A stretch of DNA of 6,332 bases from an uncultured Fibrobacter sp. (lineage in GTDB: Bacteria > Fibrobacterota > Fibrobacteria > Fibrobacterales > Fibrobacteraceae), in assembly GCA_947306025.1 (NCBI GenBank), contig CAMZFJ010000115.1, positions 1-6,332 on the forward strand, in the 5' to 3' direction. The translations under genes were made by a program, and so were the position numbers. Below, one piece after another: positions 1 through 5,453 of this stretch. Under the pieces are notes generated by a model, which worked only from the letters and a program-made list of their open reading frames with translations, was not told where the DNA came from and made no database searches. How positions within the stretch are numbered: position 1 is the first letter of the stretch; each line of letters starts with the position of its first letter.

Positions 1-332
1 GCTTTGCATATCAATGAGTAAAATGCTCTAGCGCTAAAATCCATTTGCGCTAAAAAGACAATGCCAATCACAAGCCAAAATTCTGGAACGATTCGGAAAA
101 ATCGGCTCTTGTAATATTTCTTTAAATCAAAATTTTTTCTAGATAGGGAATAGTACAGACCGAAACCGGATAAAAATAAAAAGATATCCACGCCGCCATA
201 ACCAACGGACCTGATAAAATCAATGACGGTTAAATCTGTGGGGACGCGCAAATGAAACAGCATAATCCATAATATGGCAAAGCCCATTATGGCACTTCTG
301 TGTTTTGAAATTAATTGGAGTATGTTGTTCAC
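1..332 (-). CDS. Acyltransferase 3 family (OafA/YrhL-like) membrane protein, N-terminal part, cut by window edge
   Basis: Reading the minus strand from a GTG at 332-330 gives 110 codons open to the window edge. Family members are multi-pass inner-membrane proteins that move acyl groups, often acetyl, onto sugars of O-antigen, exopolysaccharide or other envelope glycans. The visible part has the family's N-terminal hallmarks: a first membrane segment ending in ILWIMLFH (residues 20-27, with His27 where the conserved His lies), then GYGGVDIFLFLSGFGLYYS (44-62), then SRFFRIVPEFW (76-86), matching the usual R-x-x-R-I-x-P pattern. Upstream in frame there is no ATG, GTG or TTG for at least 60 bases, so GTG is the only credible start, although no clear Shine-Dalgarno sequence precedes it. 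The stretch is visibly AT-rich. It is divergent from the gene at 440. The acceptor cannot be told from this fragment. Family call is firm; function is inferred. Confidence 0.87.
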   Translation of the reverse strand, partial: MNNILQLISKHRSAIMGFAILWIMLFHLRVPTDLTVIDFIRSVGYGGVDIFLFLSGFGLYYSLSRKNFDLKKYYKSRFFRIVPEFWLVIGIVFLAQMDFSARAFYSLICK

Positions 333-397
333 TTTATTAATATACTCGTTTTTATGAAATAGAGGTGATGGGCTCTTTATGAAAATTGTAAATAATC

Positions 398-403
398 TAT
401 ATT
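398..403 (+). promoter_or_regulatory. Candidate -10 element for the TSCPD gene
   Basis: TATATT lies 36 bases before the ATG at 440, in the AT-rich gap (333-439) between two divergent genes. No good -35 element is visible at the right distance (about 375-380 reads CTTTAT), so this is a guess from -10 similarity and position. Nothing else was recognised in the gap; the promoter for the minus-strand acyltransferase must also lie here but could not be placed. Confidence 0.3.
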
Positions 404-439
404 CATGGTGTGTTTAACGATTGTCAAGCAGGATATCAT

Positions 440-685
440 ATGGAAGAAATTTTCAAGACTAAGGGCACGTGCGCCACGACGATTCAATTTACGCGCGATG
501 GCGACAAAATCCGCAATATCCGTTTTACGGGTGGCTGCAACGGAAACCTCAAGGCCATTGCAAAACTTTGCGAAGGCATGACTGCCGAAGACATTGCCGC
601 AAAATTGCTTGGCAACACTTGCGGAGGCAAGCCGACATCTTGCGCAGACCAGCTCGCTAAAGCGGTTCTCGGTCGCGAACCGTGA
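440..685 (+). CDS. Stand-alone TSCPD-domain protein (TIGR03905-like), 81 aa
   Basis: A small cytosolic protein that is essentially one TSCPD domain. This domain is also found at the C-terminus of some vitamin B12-dependent ribonucleotide reductases; the role of stand-alone versions is not established. Visible hallmarks are KGTC (residues 8-11), FTGGCNGN (29-36), LCEGM (43-47), the Cys61 region (NTCGGK) and TSCADQLAKA (66-75), where Ala replaces the Pro of the name motif. Cys11, Cys33, Cys61 and Cys68 are placed to bind a metal, probably zinc; Cys44 is an extra one. The ATG at 440 is chosen because AGGA at 430-433 sits six bases upstream and the family conservation begins just after it; a GTG at 410 would add ten unconserved residues and lacks a ribosome binding site. 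It ends ten bases before the vsr-like gene, so the two are probably co-transcribed. Family call is strong; function is unknown. Confidence 0.88.
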   Translation: MEEIFKTKGTCATTIQFTRDGDKIRNIRFTGGCNGNLKAIAKLCEGMTAEDIAAKLLGNTCGGKPTSCADQLAKAVLGREP

Positions 686-695
686 CCAATGTAAA

Positions 696-1136
696 ATGAA
701 ACGCCGTCGCTCTAAACATGTTCCAATGAATCGCTCGCAGATGATGCAGGCGGTTCATTCCGAAGATACAAAGCCGGAAATGTTGGTGCGTCGGGCGCTT
801 TTCAAGGCCGGTTTTCGCTACAAGTTGCATCGCCGTGATTTGCCGGGTTCGCCGGATTTATTTATACTCAAATATGGCGTGGTGGTGTTTGTGAACGGTT
901 GCTTTTGGCATCAGCATGGCTGCAAATTTACGAGCCGTCCCAAGAGCAATCCTGAATTTTGGAATACAAAATTTGACAATAATGTTGTACGCGATATCAA
1001 GACGAATTGGGAACTTTCGTTACAAGGCTTTCGCGTGGCAACGGTTTGGGAATGTTCCATTAAATACGATTTTGACCGCACTATAGAACGCCTCGGTGCG
1101 TTTATCAAAAGCGACGAAGAAACAATTGAAATATAA
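696..1136 (+). CDS. vsr: Vsr-family very-short-patch-repair DNA endonuclease, 146 aa
   Basis: Vsr nucleases nick DNA 5' of the T in T:G mismatches that arise when 5-methylcytosine deaminates, starting very-short-patch repair; they usually accompany a C5-cytosine methyltransferase. With ATG 696 as residue 1, the protein has RSQMMQAVHSEDTKPE (13-28), LPGSPDLF (49-56), NGCFWHQHGC (67-76), FWNTK (88-92), NNVVRD (95-100) and VWECS (117-121). By alignment from memory with E. coli Vsr (offset about +3), Glu28, Asp54 and His72 match active-site residues; Cys69, His74, Cys76 and Cys120 match the zinc ligands; Phe70, Trp71 and Trp89 match the residues that wedge into DNA. E. coli His64 is Asn67 here. 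Full length for the family. The start is uncertain: neither ATG 696 nor ATG 726 has a good ribosome binding site, and translation may be coupled to the gene ending at 685. No methyltransferase gene is in the window. Confidence 0.93.
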   Translation: MKRRRSKHVPMNRSQMMQAVHSEDTKPEMLVRRALFKAGFRYKLHRRDLPGSPDLFILKYGVVVFVNGCFWHQHGCKFTSRPKSNPEFWNTKFDNNVVRDIKTNWELSLQGFRVATVWECSIKYDFDRTIERLGAFIKSDEETIEI

Positions 1137-1204
1137 AACGTCAAAAAATTGCATTTTTGGCCGAATTTAGGCGTTTAAATCTATACAACAAAAAAAACTT
1201 TGCA

Positions 1205-1234
1205 TTGGTCCTTTTGGGGTGTGTTGCCTATATC
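1205..1234 (+). promoter_or_regulatory. Candidate promoter for the GH8 gene
   Basis: TTGGTC at 1205-1210 and TATATC at 1229-1234 are separated by 18 bases and would start transcription a few bases before the ribosome binding site at 1246-1254. A nine-T tract (1235-1243) follows directly. A weaker alternative -10, TATACA, lies at 1182-1187. The 122-base gap after vsr makes an independent promoter plausible, but this is pattern matching only. Confidence 0.35.
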
Positions 1235-1245
1235 TTTTTTTTTAC

Positions 1246-1254
1246 AAAGAGGAG
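1246..1254 (+). promoter_or_regulatory. Ribosome binding site fixing the GH8 start
   Basis: AAAGAGGAG ends four bases before ATG 1259. It decides the start: the reading frame is open further upstream to a TTG at 1157, but the protein that begins at 1259 opens with a standard signal peptide, whereas the extension would bury it. Confidence 0.7.
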
Positions 1255-1258
1255 TACT

Positions 1259-2797
1259 ATGAGGAGTTCAAAGCTAATTTCATTCATGACCGTTTTCGGT
1301 CTGAGTGCATTCGTGTGTTCTGCAACCCCAACTAAGTTCTTCGACGAAGAAGGTGCCTACTATGGCCCGGACTGCGACGAAACGAACTACAAGGGTGCCT
1401 ATTATACAGTCGATTACACAAGCCCATTCAAGACAATCTTGGGCAAGACCGATGAAGACATACAAAAGAAGTTGGACCAGTTATGGGACCACTACTTCGG
1501 CGGCCAAAGCGATAAGACCGTGTATTATGAAGATCGCGACGGCGGATACATTGTCGACATCAACAACAACGATATTCGTTCCGAAGGCATGAGCTACGGC
1601 ATGATGATTGCCGTGCAAACAAACCACAGAGAGCATTTCGATAAACTTTGGAATTGGGCGAAAACGCACTTGTGGCACAACCCCGCCCGTGGTGGCAACG
1701 GCTATTTCTCTTGGCAGGCGAACCGCGATGGTTCTACGCGTGACCAGGGCAACGCGCCCGATGGCGAAATTTATTTTATGATGTCGCTCTTGTTTGCGGC
1801 TAACCGTTGGGATGATGCGGAATACATGAAAGATGCGCAGACTATTCTGAAAGCCTGTTGGAAAGGTAACGGAGGCTCCCTGTATAGCGAACAGTCTTAC
1901 ATTGCGACCTTCCAACCGACAGATGGCAACAACACTTGGGGCGACGCCTCTTACAGCTTGCCTGCTTTCGTCGATTTGTTCAGTCGCTGGTCTGACACCA
2001 ATAAGGATAAATGGCTGAAGGCTGCTAAGGCTACACGAGAGCACATCTATAAATCGGCGAACTCTATATCGGGTTTGTGCACCGATTACAGCAACTTTGA
2101 CGGGACTCCGCATTATGCTTTTAGCGACAATTCAAAGAGATATTCTTTCGATGCGATTCGCTGCCCCATGAATTACGGCATGGATTATTACTTGTTCGGC
2201 GCGGATGCGGAACGCCAGACGAAAATTGCAAAACTCATCACCGATTTCTTCGAAAAGGATAATTACAGACATGGCCATTTTGAATGGGACGGCTCCGATC
2301 CGACGGGCGCTTTTACGATTGGGCAAGCTGGTGCAAACGCTGTAGCGACTTATGCTTTGCTTGGCGAAGATAGTTACAAGGATTTGGTCAAGAAGGTCTT
2401 GCAGAAGGCTTGGGATGCAAAGCCCATTGTGGGCAGTGATCGCTATTATGACGGTCTGGTGCATTACCTGGCCATGCTACACTTGACAGGAAACTTCAAG
2501 ATTTGGAAACCGAAGCCGAAAAATATCAAGGAAAAAACGGAACCTGCTGGCGAATACAATGGTGTAACTTATAGCGAAGGCGATACTATTGACGCATTTG
2601 AAGATTGTGAACTTTACAAGATTACGTTTGTCAAGGCTGCCGAACCACCCAAGGATTCTATTGAAGCAATTCGCAATGTGATTCCGCGGAATGGCGAGTA
2701 CAAGATGCAGCGCGACTATAACCTCAAGGGTTGCAAAGTCAATAGTGAAAAGGCCGCCCGCGGCGCTTACTACGGAAGAATTGTACCGGTGAAGTAA
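1259..2797 (+). CDS. Secreted GH8 glycoside hydrolase, Rex-like (probable xylanase/oligoxylanase), 512 aa
   Basis: Glycoside hydrolase family 8 enzymes are inverting (alpha/alpha)6-barrel hydrolases acting on xylan, cellulose, chitosan or lichenan. Residues 1-22 form a signal peptide (hydrophobic core about 6-19, likely cut after Ala22), so the enzyme leaves the cytoplasm. The catalytic domain spans about 45-415: GAYYTVDYTSPF (46-57), RSEGMSYGMMIAVQ (107-120) with Glu109 as likely general acid, NAPDGEIYFMMSLLFAANRW (165-184) with Asp168, SFDAIRCPMNYGMDY (296-310) with Asp298 as likely general base, and a closing LHLTGNFKIWKP (408-419). The closest match I recall is the reducing-end xylose-releasing Rex enzyme of Bacillus halodurans, so xylo-oligosaccharides are the likeliest substrate. 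A tail of about 95 residues follows; its end, NLKGCKVNSEKAARGAYYGR (488-507), is basic and resembles Fibrobacter basic terminal domains or type IX secretion sorting tails. A stand-alone gene with its own strong ribosome binding site and a downstream terminator. Exact specificity is unproven. Confidence 0.92.
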   Translation: MRSSKLISFMTVFGLSAFVCSATPTKFFDEEGAYYGPDCDETNYKGAYYTVDYTSPFKTILGKTDEDIQKKLDQLWDHYFGGQSDKTVYYEDRDGGYIVDINNNDIRSEGMSYGMMIAVQTNHREHFDKLWNWAKTHLWHNPARGGNGYFSWQANRDGSTRDQGNAPDGEIYFMMSLLFAANRWDDAEYMKDAQTILKACWKGNGGSLYSEQSYIATFQPTDGNNTWGDASYSLPAFVDLFSRWSDTNKDKWLKAAKATREHIYKSANSISGLCTDYSNFDGTPHYAFSDNSKRYSFDAIRCPMNYGMDYYLFGADAERQTKIAKLITDFFEKDNYRHGHFEWDGSDPTGAFTIGQAGANAVATYALLGEDSYKDLVKKVLQKAWDAKPIVGSDRYYDGLVHYLAMLHLTGNFKIWKPKPKNIKEKTEPAGEYNGVTYSEGDTIDAFEDCELYKITFVKAAEPPKDSIEAIRNVIPRNGEYKMQRDYNLKGCKVNSEKAARGAYYGRIVPVK

Positions 2798-2937
2798 ATG
2801 TGTGGCTGCGCTACGCAAATGAAAATGCGCACGATGCAACGAAAAATTTGCATAAAGCAAATGTGATAGAGCTCGATGCTAAGAAAAATGCGCGCAGGCT
2901 CGAAGTAAGCATGCCTTCTCGATTATTTTAATTTGTC
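2798..2937 (+). other. Intergenic DNA after the GH8 gene, no credible gene
   Basis: This 140-base stretch between the GH8 stop and the terminator holds only a 22-codon reading frame (2798-2866) that begins directly after the stop codon, with no ribosome binding site and no recognisable product. It is rich in short TGC/GCA and TTTGC motifs and contains one small hairpin (2846-2862). It is most simply read as the 3' untranslated region of the GH8 transcript. Confidence 0.5.
2846..2862. repeat. Small perfect inverted repeat, 6-bp arms, 5-base loop
   Basis: ATTTGC (2846-2851) and GCAAAT (2857-2862) flank ATAAA. It could form a weak hairpin in the GH8 3' untranslated region. No T-run follows it, so it is not a terminator by itself. 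Repeats this short also occur by chance. Confidence 0.4.
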
Positions 2938-2987
2938 ACCCCGGCGTAAGGTTGGTGAGTCTACCGAACCACGCCGGGGTCTTTTTT
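2938..2987 (+). terminator. Rho-independent terminator with long compound hairpin
   Basis: ACCCCGGCGT (2938-2947) pairs perfectly with ACGCCGGGGT (2971-2980), ten base pairs, mostly GC. Inside it GGTT (2950-2953) and GGT (2954-2956) pair with ACC (2963-2965) and AACC (2967-2970) around a one-base bulge, leaving GAGTCT as the apical loop. TCTTTTTT follows the stem at once. It should end the GH8 transcript and insulate the downstream genes. The long imperfect palindrome is larger than termination needs and may belong to a dispersed intergenic repeat family. Confidence 0.9.
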
Positions 2988-3009
2988 ATAAAAAGAACTA
3001 TCTTTTTAT
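2988..3009. repeat. Perfect 9-bp AT-rich inverted repeat before the zinc-ribbon gene
   Basis: ATAAAAAGA (2988-2996) and its exact complement TCTTTTTAT (3001-3009) flank ACTA. The element starts immediately after the terminator T-run and ends seven bases before the AAGGAG ribosome binding site of the gene at 3028. It could be a protein-binding operator, a leader hairpin that affects translation, or an added AT-rich part of the terminator. The sequence alone does not decide between these. Confidence 0.6.
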
Positions 3010-3027
3010 GGACAAAAGGAGAAAGTT

Positions 3028-3483
3028 ATGCAAGTAAGTTACGCTGAATGGGTATGTCCTGAATGTAAAACAAAAAATCGTGAATCCTGCAACACTTGGA
3101 TGTACGGCAGTCCGATTCGCGAGTGCAAGGCTTGCCACAGCGAATATTTGGACCGACGATTCCGCGAAGTGGCGATAGACGGATTCGACCCGCGCAGCAA
3201 CAATGCGAAACTCTATGTGAAGGGAACCCTTTTCCTTTTGGCGCTTGCCCTTGTCTGCGGCGTGCTGACTTATTTCCAGTACAACGGTGGACATTACTCT
3301 ATGAAGATTGTTATCGCGGGAGTGGCGAGCGCCCTGGGAGCCATTGCCTGTGGAATCAATGCTCTGCGTATCAAGCTCGGATTCCAGAACAAGGACGACG
3401 ACAAGTACATGGCTGAATCCAAGTTCCGCCTGAGCGACCCGCAGTATGTCGAAAAATTGAGAAAGTACGGATACAAGGTTTAA
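3028..3483 (+). CDS. Zinc-ribbon, two-segment membrane protein of unknown function, 151 aa
   Basis: I do not recognise a named family. Residues 8-37 look like a zinc ribbon: CPEC (10-13) and CKAC (33-36) form two CxxC knuckles, with one extra Cys at 21. Two membrane segments follow, about 66-83 (GTLFLLALALVCGVLTYF) and 92-113 (starting MKIVIAGVASALGAIACG), joined by a short loop with NGGH. The C-terminus is charged and ends in SDPQYVEKLRKYGYKV (136-151). Because zinc ribbons usually act in the cytosol, both ends are probably cytosolic, with the short loop outside. AAGGAG at 3016-3021, six bases before ATG 3028, makes the start secure. A perfect inverted repeat (2988-3009) sits just upstream. 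It is the first gene of the right-hand cluster, 33 bases before the next start. It may sense or scaffold at the membrane, but that is speculation. Confidence 0.85.
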   Translation: MQVSYAEWVCPECKTKNRESCNTWMYGSPIRECKACHSEYLDRRFREVAIDGFDPRSNNAKLYVKGTLFLLALALVCGVLTYFQYNGGHYSMKIVIAGVASALGAIACGINALRIKLGFQNKDDDKYMAESKFRLSDPQYVEKLRKYGYKV

Positions 3484-3516
3484 AAACGTTTGAACGGAAT
3501 ATAACCCCTAGTGATT

Positions 3517-4473
3517 ATGAGAAACGGCGGAATGGTGAAAAATTTTAATGCGATGTTGTGGTTGTTCGGCATTTTGCTGTTTCCTTTTTGTGCTGTTGCC
3601 CAGGAAATTACGGCGCTCGGCTTTGTCGAAGATAAAAAGACGTTTGATCTTGATGGCGATTATATCCGTTTGGCTTTCGTAAGGACCAATGCGGGGTGGG
3701 GCCCGTCTTATTTCTTTACGGAAGATACTTCCAACGTGACGCTTGCAGAATCGAAGAAAGTTACTAGCAGAATTATGAAAAAGCCTTGGCAAATTGTAGA
3801 TGCTGATGGCAAGTACTTTAAAATAGGTTCGCTCAAAAATGGCATAGCTACATTGAATTTGCGTTTAGGCCTTGCTGCATACAAGCATCCTTCGAATGCT
3901 ACTATGAAAATAGATTCGCTGGGAACCAAACGTGGAACTTGGGTCAATTTCCTTTTGCCCCCGTTGGTTGCGGTGCCGTCAGGAACTCAAATTGATGTAA
4001 TCCCGCCAATAGCAACTGACGATTCCATTAAAACAGAAGTTAAGGATAAACTTGTAAAAGAGTATTTAAAAAACAAAAAGACAGTTAGCATATGTGATGA
4101 GAAAACGGGATTACAGATTCAAGAAAGAGATGCATTGCCGACCGATGTGATTGTCAAAGCACAGAAAAGCTATCAAGATGGAGTGTCCTTCTATGAAGCG
4201 GATCTTTATGGTGATTCTGCTTGCGATGTCAGGGAGGATAAGAATGAATTTATGGCGATAAAAAATAACCGAGTATATTCATTGCAAGAGCCATTTACGA
4301 GGAGAGATTGGTTTGGTGATGGATTAACTTTGTTTAATCGCTATGTCGTTTCGACGAAGAAAACAAAAGATACCGTTTACGTTTTGTATGTAAGTGGCTA
4401 TAATCTAGATGGGTATGCACTGCTTGATTCTGAATTGAATATAAAAGCAATCAGTACGTGGAGCTATCATTAG
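3517..4473 (+). CDS. Exported protein of unknown function, 318 aa
   Basis: No family was recognised. Numbered from ATG 3517, residues 6-28 form a signal peptide (MVKNFN, then a hydrophobic core LWLFGILLFPF, then CAVA before Gln29), so the mature protein is likely periplasmic or outside; the Cys25 context does not fit a lipobox. The mature part is mixed alpha/beta-looking, with GDYIRLAFVRTNAGWGPSYF (47-66), a stretch GTWVNFLLPPLVAVPSGTQI (141-160), a lysine-rich segment with KDKLVKEYLKNKK (about 176-188) and a Tyr-rich C-terminus. Cys192 and Cys237 could form a disulfide. The start is uncertain: GTG 3511, ATG 3517 and ATG 3532 are all possible and none has a strong ribosome binding site; ATG 3532 would still give a complete signal peptide. 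Its second half is visibly more AT-rich than the carrier gene after it. The next gene's ribosome binding site overlaps its stop codon, suggesting joint expression. Confidence 0.82.
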   Translation: MRNGGMVKNFNAMLWLFGILLFPFCAVAQEITALGFVEDKKTFDLDGDYIRLAFVRTNAGWGPSYFFTEDTSNVTLAESKKVTSRIMKKPWQIVDADGKYFKIGSLKNGIATLNLRLGLAAYKHPSNATMKIDSLGTKRGTWVNFLLPPLVAVPSGTQIDVIPPIATDDSIKTEVKDKLVKEYLKNKKTVSICDEKTGLQIQERDALPTDVIVKAQKSYQDGVSFYEADLYGDSACDVREDKNEFMAIKNNRVYSLQEPFTRRDWFGDGLTLFNRYVVSTKKTKDTVYVLYVSGYNLDGYALLDSELNIKAISTWSYH

Positions 4474-4476
4474 GAG
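4472..4476 (+). promoter_or_regulatory. Ribosome binding site overlapping the upstream stop codon
   Basis: AGGAG begins inside the TAG stop (4471-4473) of the exported-protein gene and lies six bases before ATG 4483. It fixes the start of the carrier gene and suggests that both are translated from one transcript, with ribosomes finishing the first gene able to help start the second. Confidence 0.75.
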
Positions 4477-4482
4477 ACTAAA

Positions 4483-5412
4483 ATGCGCATTCTTGAAAAG
4501 ATTAGTGAATTCGTTGGCAAGTGGATGGCGGTTGTCGTGCTCGTGATTGCGGCACTTTCGCTGTTCGTCCCGAAATCGACGCTCTGGATTGAGCTCTCGT
4601 GGGTGAATTACCTCTTGATGGTCGTGATGTTTGGCATGGGACTCACGCTCAAGCTTAGCGATTTTGCGCTCGTGTTTGCACGCCCGAAAGAAATTACCAT
4701 CGGTTGTGCGGCGCAGTTTATCGTGATGCCCGCGCTTGCTTTTTTGCTTTCCAAGATTTTCGGGCTTGATGCCGCGTTGATGGCGGGCGTGGTGCTTGTG
4801 GGAACTTGCCCGGGTGGCACTTCGAGTAACGTTATTACGTATCTTTCGAAAGGCGACGTGGCGCTTTCTGTGGGCATGACGAGCGTGAACACGTTGCTCG
4901 CTCCTGTGCTGACTCCTGCGATTACGTATTTGCTTTTGCGCACGACCGTGAACGTGGACGTGATGGCGATGTTCCTTTCTATCGTGAAAGTCGTGATTGT
5001 GCCGATTGCACTAGGATTCGTTATCAACAAGTTTTTTGGCAAGTGGACGGCAAAGGCCGTGAAGGTTTTGCCGCTCGTGTCTGTAATCGCGATTGCAATG
5101 ATTGTCGCTGCCGTTGTCTCGCATAACGCCGCAAAAATTCTCTCGACTGGTGCGATCGTTTTCGCTGTGGTGATTCTTCATAACCTGCTCGGTTACGGTT
5201 GCGGTTTTGGACTCGGCAAGTTGCTGAAATTCTCTACGCCAAAGACAAAGGCGCTCTCTATTGAAATTGGCATGCAGAATTCTGGACTCGCCACGAGCCT
5301 TGCGGCGACCGCGTTCTCGTCGCTTGCGATGGCGACTGTCCCCGGCGCCATCTTCTCCGTATGGCATAACATTTCTGGTGCGATTCTCGCGAACATTTAT
5401 CGCCGGAAATAA
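4483..5412 (+). CDS. Bile acid:sodium symporter family (BASS/SLC10-like) carrier, 309 aa
   Basis: BASS proteins are inner-membrane carriers that use sodium to take up organic anions; bacterial members handle bile acids, pantothenate or keto acids, and many are uncharacterised. The protein is hydrophobic throughout with about nine or ten membrane segments and is full length. Hallmarks are GTCPGGTSSNVITYLSKGD (107-125) with ALS at 127-129, MTSVNTLLAPVLTP (132-145) and EIGMQNSGLA (261-270). By alignment from memory with the Neisseria meningitidis ASBT structure (offset +1), Ser115, Asn116, Ser129, Thr133 and Glu261 match sodium site 1, and Gln78, Glu261, Met264 and Gln265 match sodium site 2, so both sites look intact and the protein should be sodium coupled. 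Substrate cannot be read from the sequence; a bile acid role is unlikely to be implied by the family name. It follows the exported protein by nine bases and precedes upp by 41. Confidence 0.93.
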   Translation: MRILEKISEFVGKWMAVVVLVIAALSLFVPKSTLWIELSWVNYLLMVVMFGMGLTLKLSDFALVFARPKEITIGCAAQFIVMPALAFLLSKIFGLDAALMAGVVLVGTCPGGTSSNVITYLSKGDVALSVGMTSVNTLLAPVLTPAITYLLLRTTVNVDVMAMFLSIVKVVIVPIALGFVINKFFGKWTAKAVKVLPLVSVIAIAMIVAAVVSHNAAKILSTGAIVFAVVILHNLLGYGCGFGLGKLLKFSTPKTKALSIEIGMQNSGLATSLAATAFSSLAMATVPGAIFSVWHNISGAILANIYRRK

Positions 5413-5453
5413 TATCGTGAATGTGAAACTGAGCAAAGAAGGAGTAGGTTCCC

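Noticed and set aside
594..695. N-terminal extension of the Vsr protein overlapping the TSCPD gene
   Set aside because: The extra 34 residues are the TSCPD coding sequence read in another frame and show no Vsr similarity.
1142..1159. CAAAAA / TTTTTG inverted repeat after the vsr gene as a terminator
   Set aside because: Six nearly all A-T pairs with a six-base loop and no T-run after it; too weak to call.
1157..1258. Upstream extension of the GH8 reading frame from a TTG at 1157
   Set aside because: No ribosome binding site there, it runs through a nine-T tract, and it would bury the signal peptide that starts cleanly at 1259 behind AAAGAGGAG.
1481..2113. Minus-strand open frame (210 codons) opposite the GH8 gene
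   Set aside because: Lies entirely opposite conserved GH8 catalytic motifs; no family features or ribosome binding site.
2798..2866. 22-codon frame directly after the GH8 stop
   Set aside because: No ribosome binding site and no similarity; the codon pattern looks like random non-coding sequence.
2871..2910. GCTCGATGCTAAG and GCTCGAAGTAAG as a direct repeat
   Set aside because: Only two imperfect copies of about 12 bases; no unit spacing or further copies.
3490..3518. TTGAAC (3490-3495) plus GATTAT (3513-3518) as a promoter for the exported-protein gene
   Set aside because: Spacing is 17 bases, but the -10 matches poorly and overlaps the likely start codon; it would work only if translation starts at 3532.
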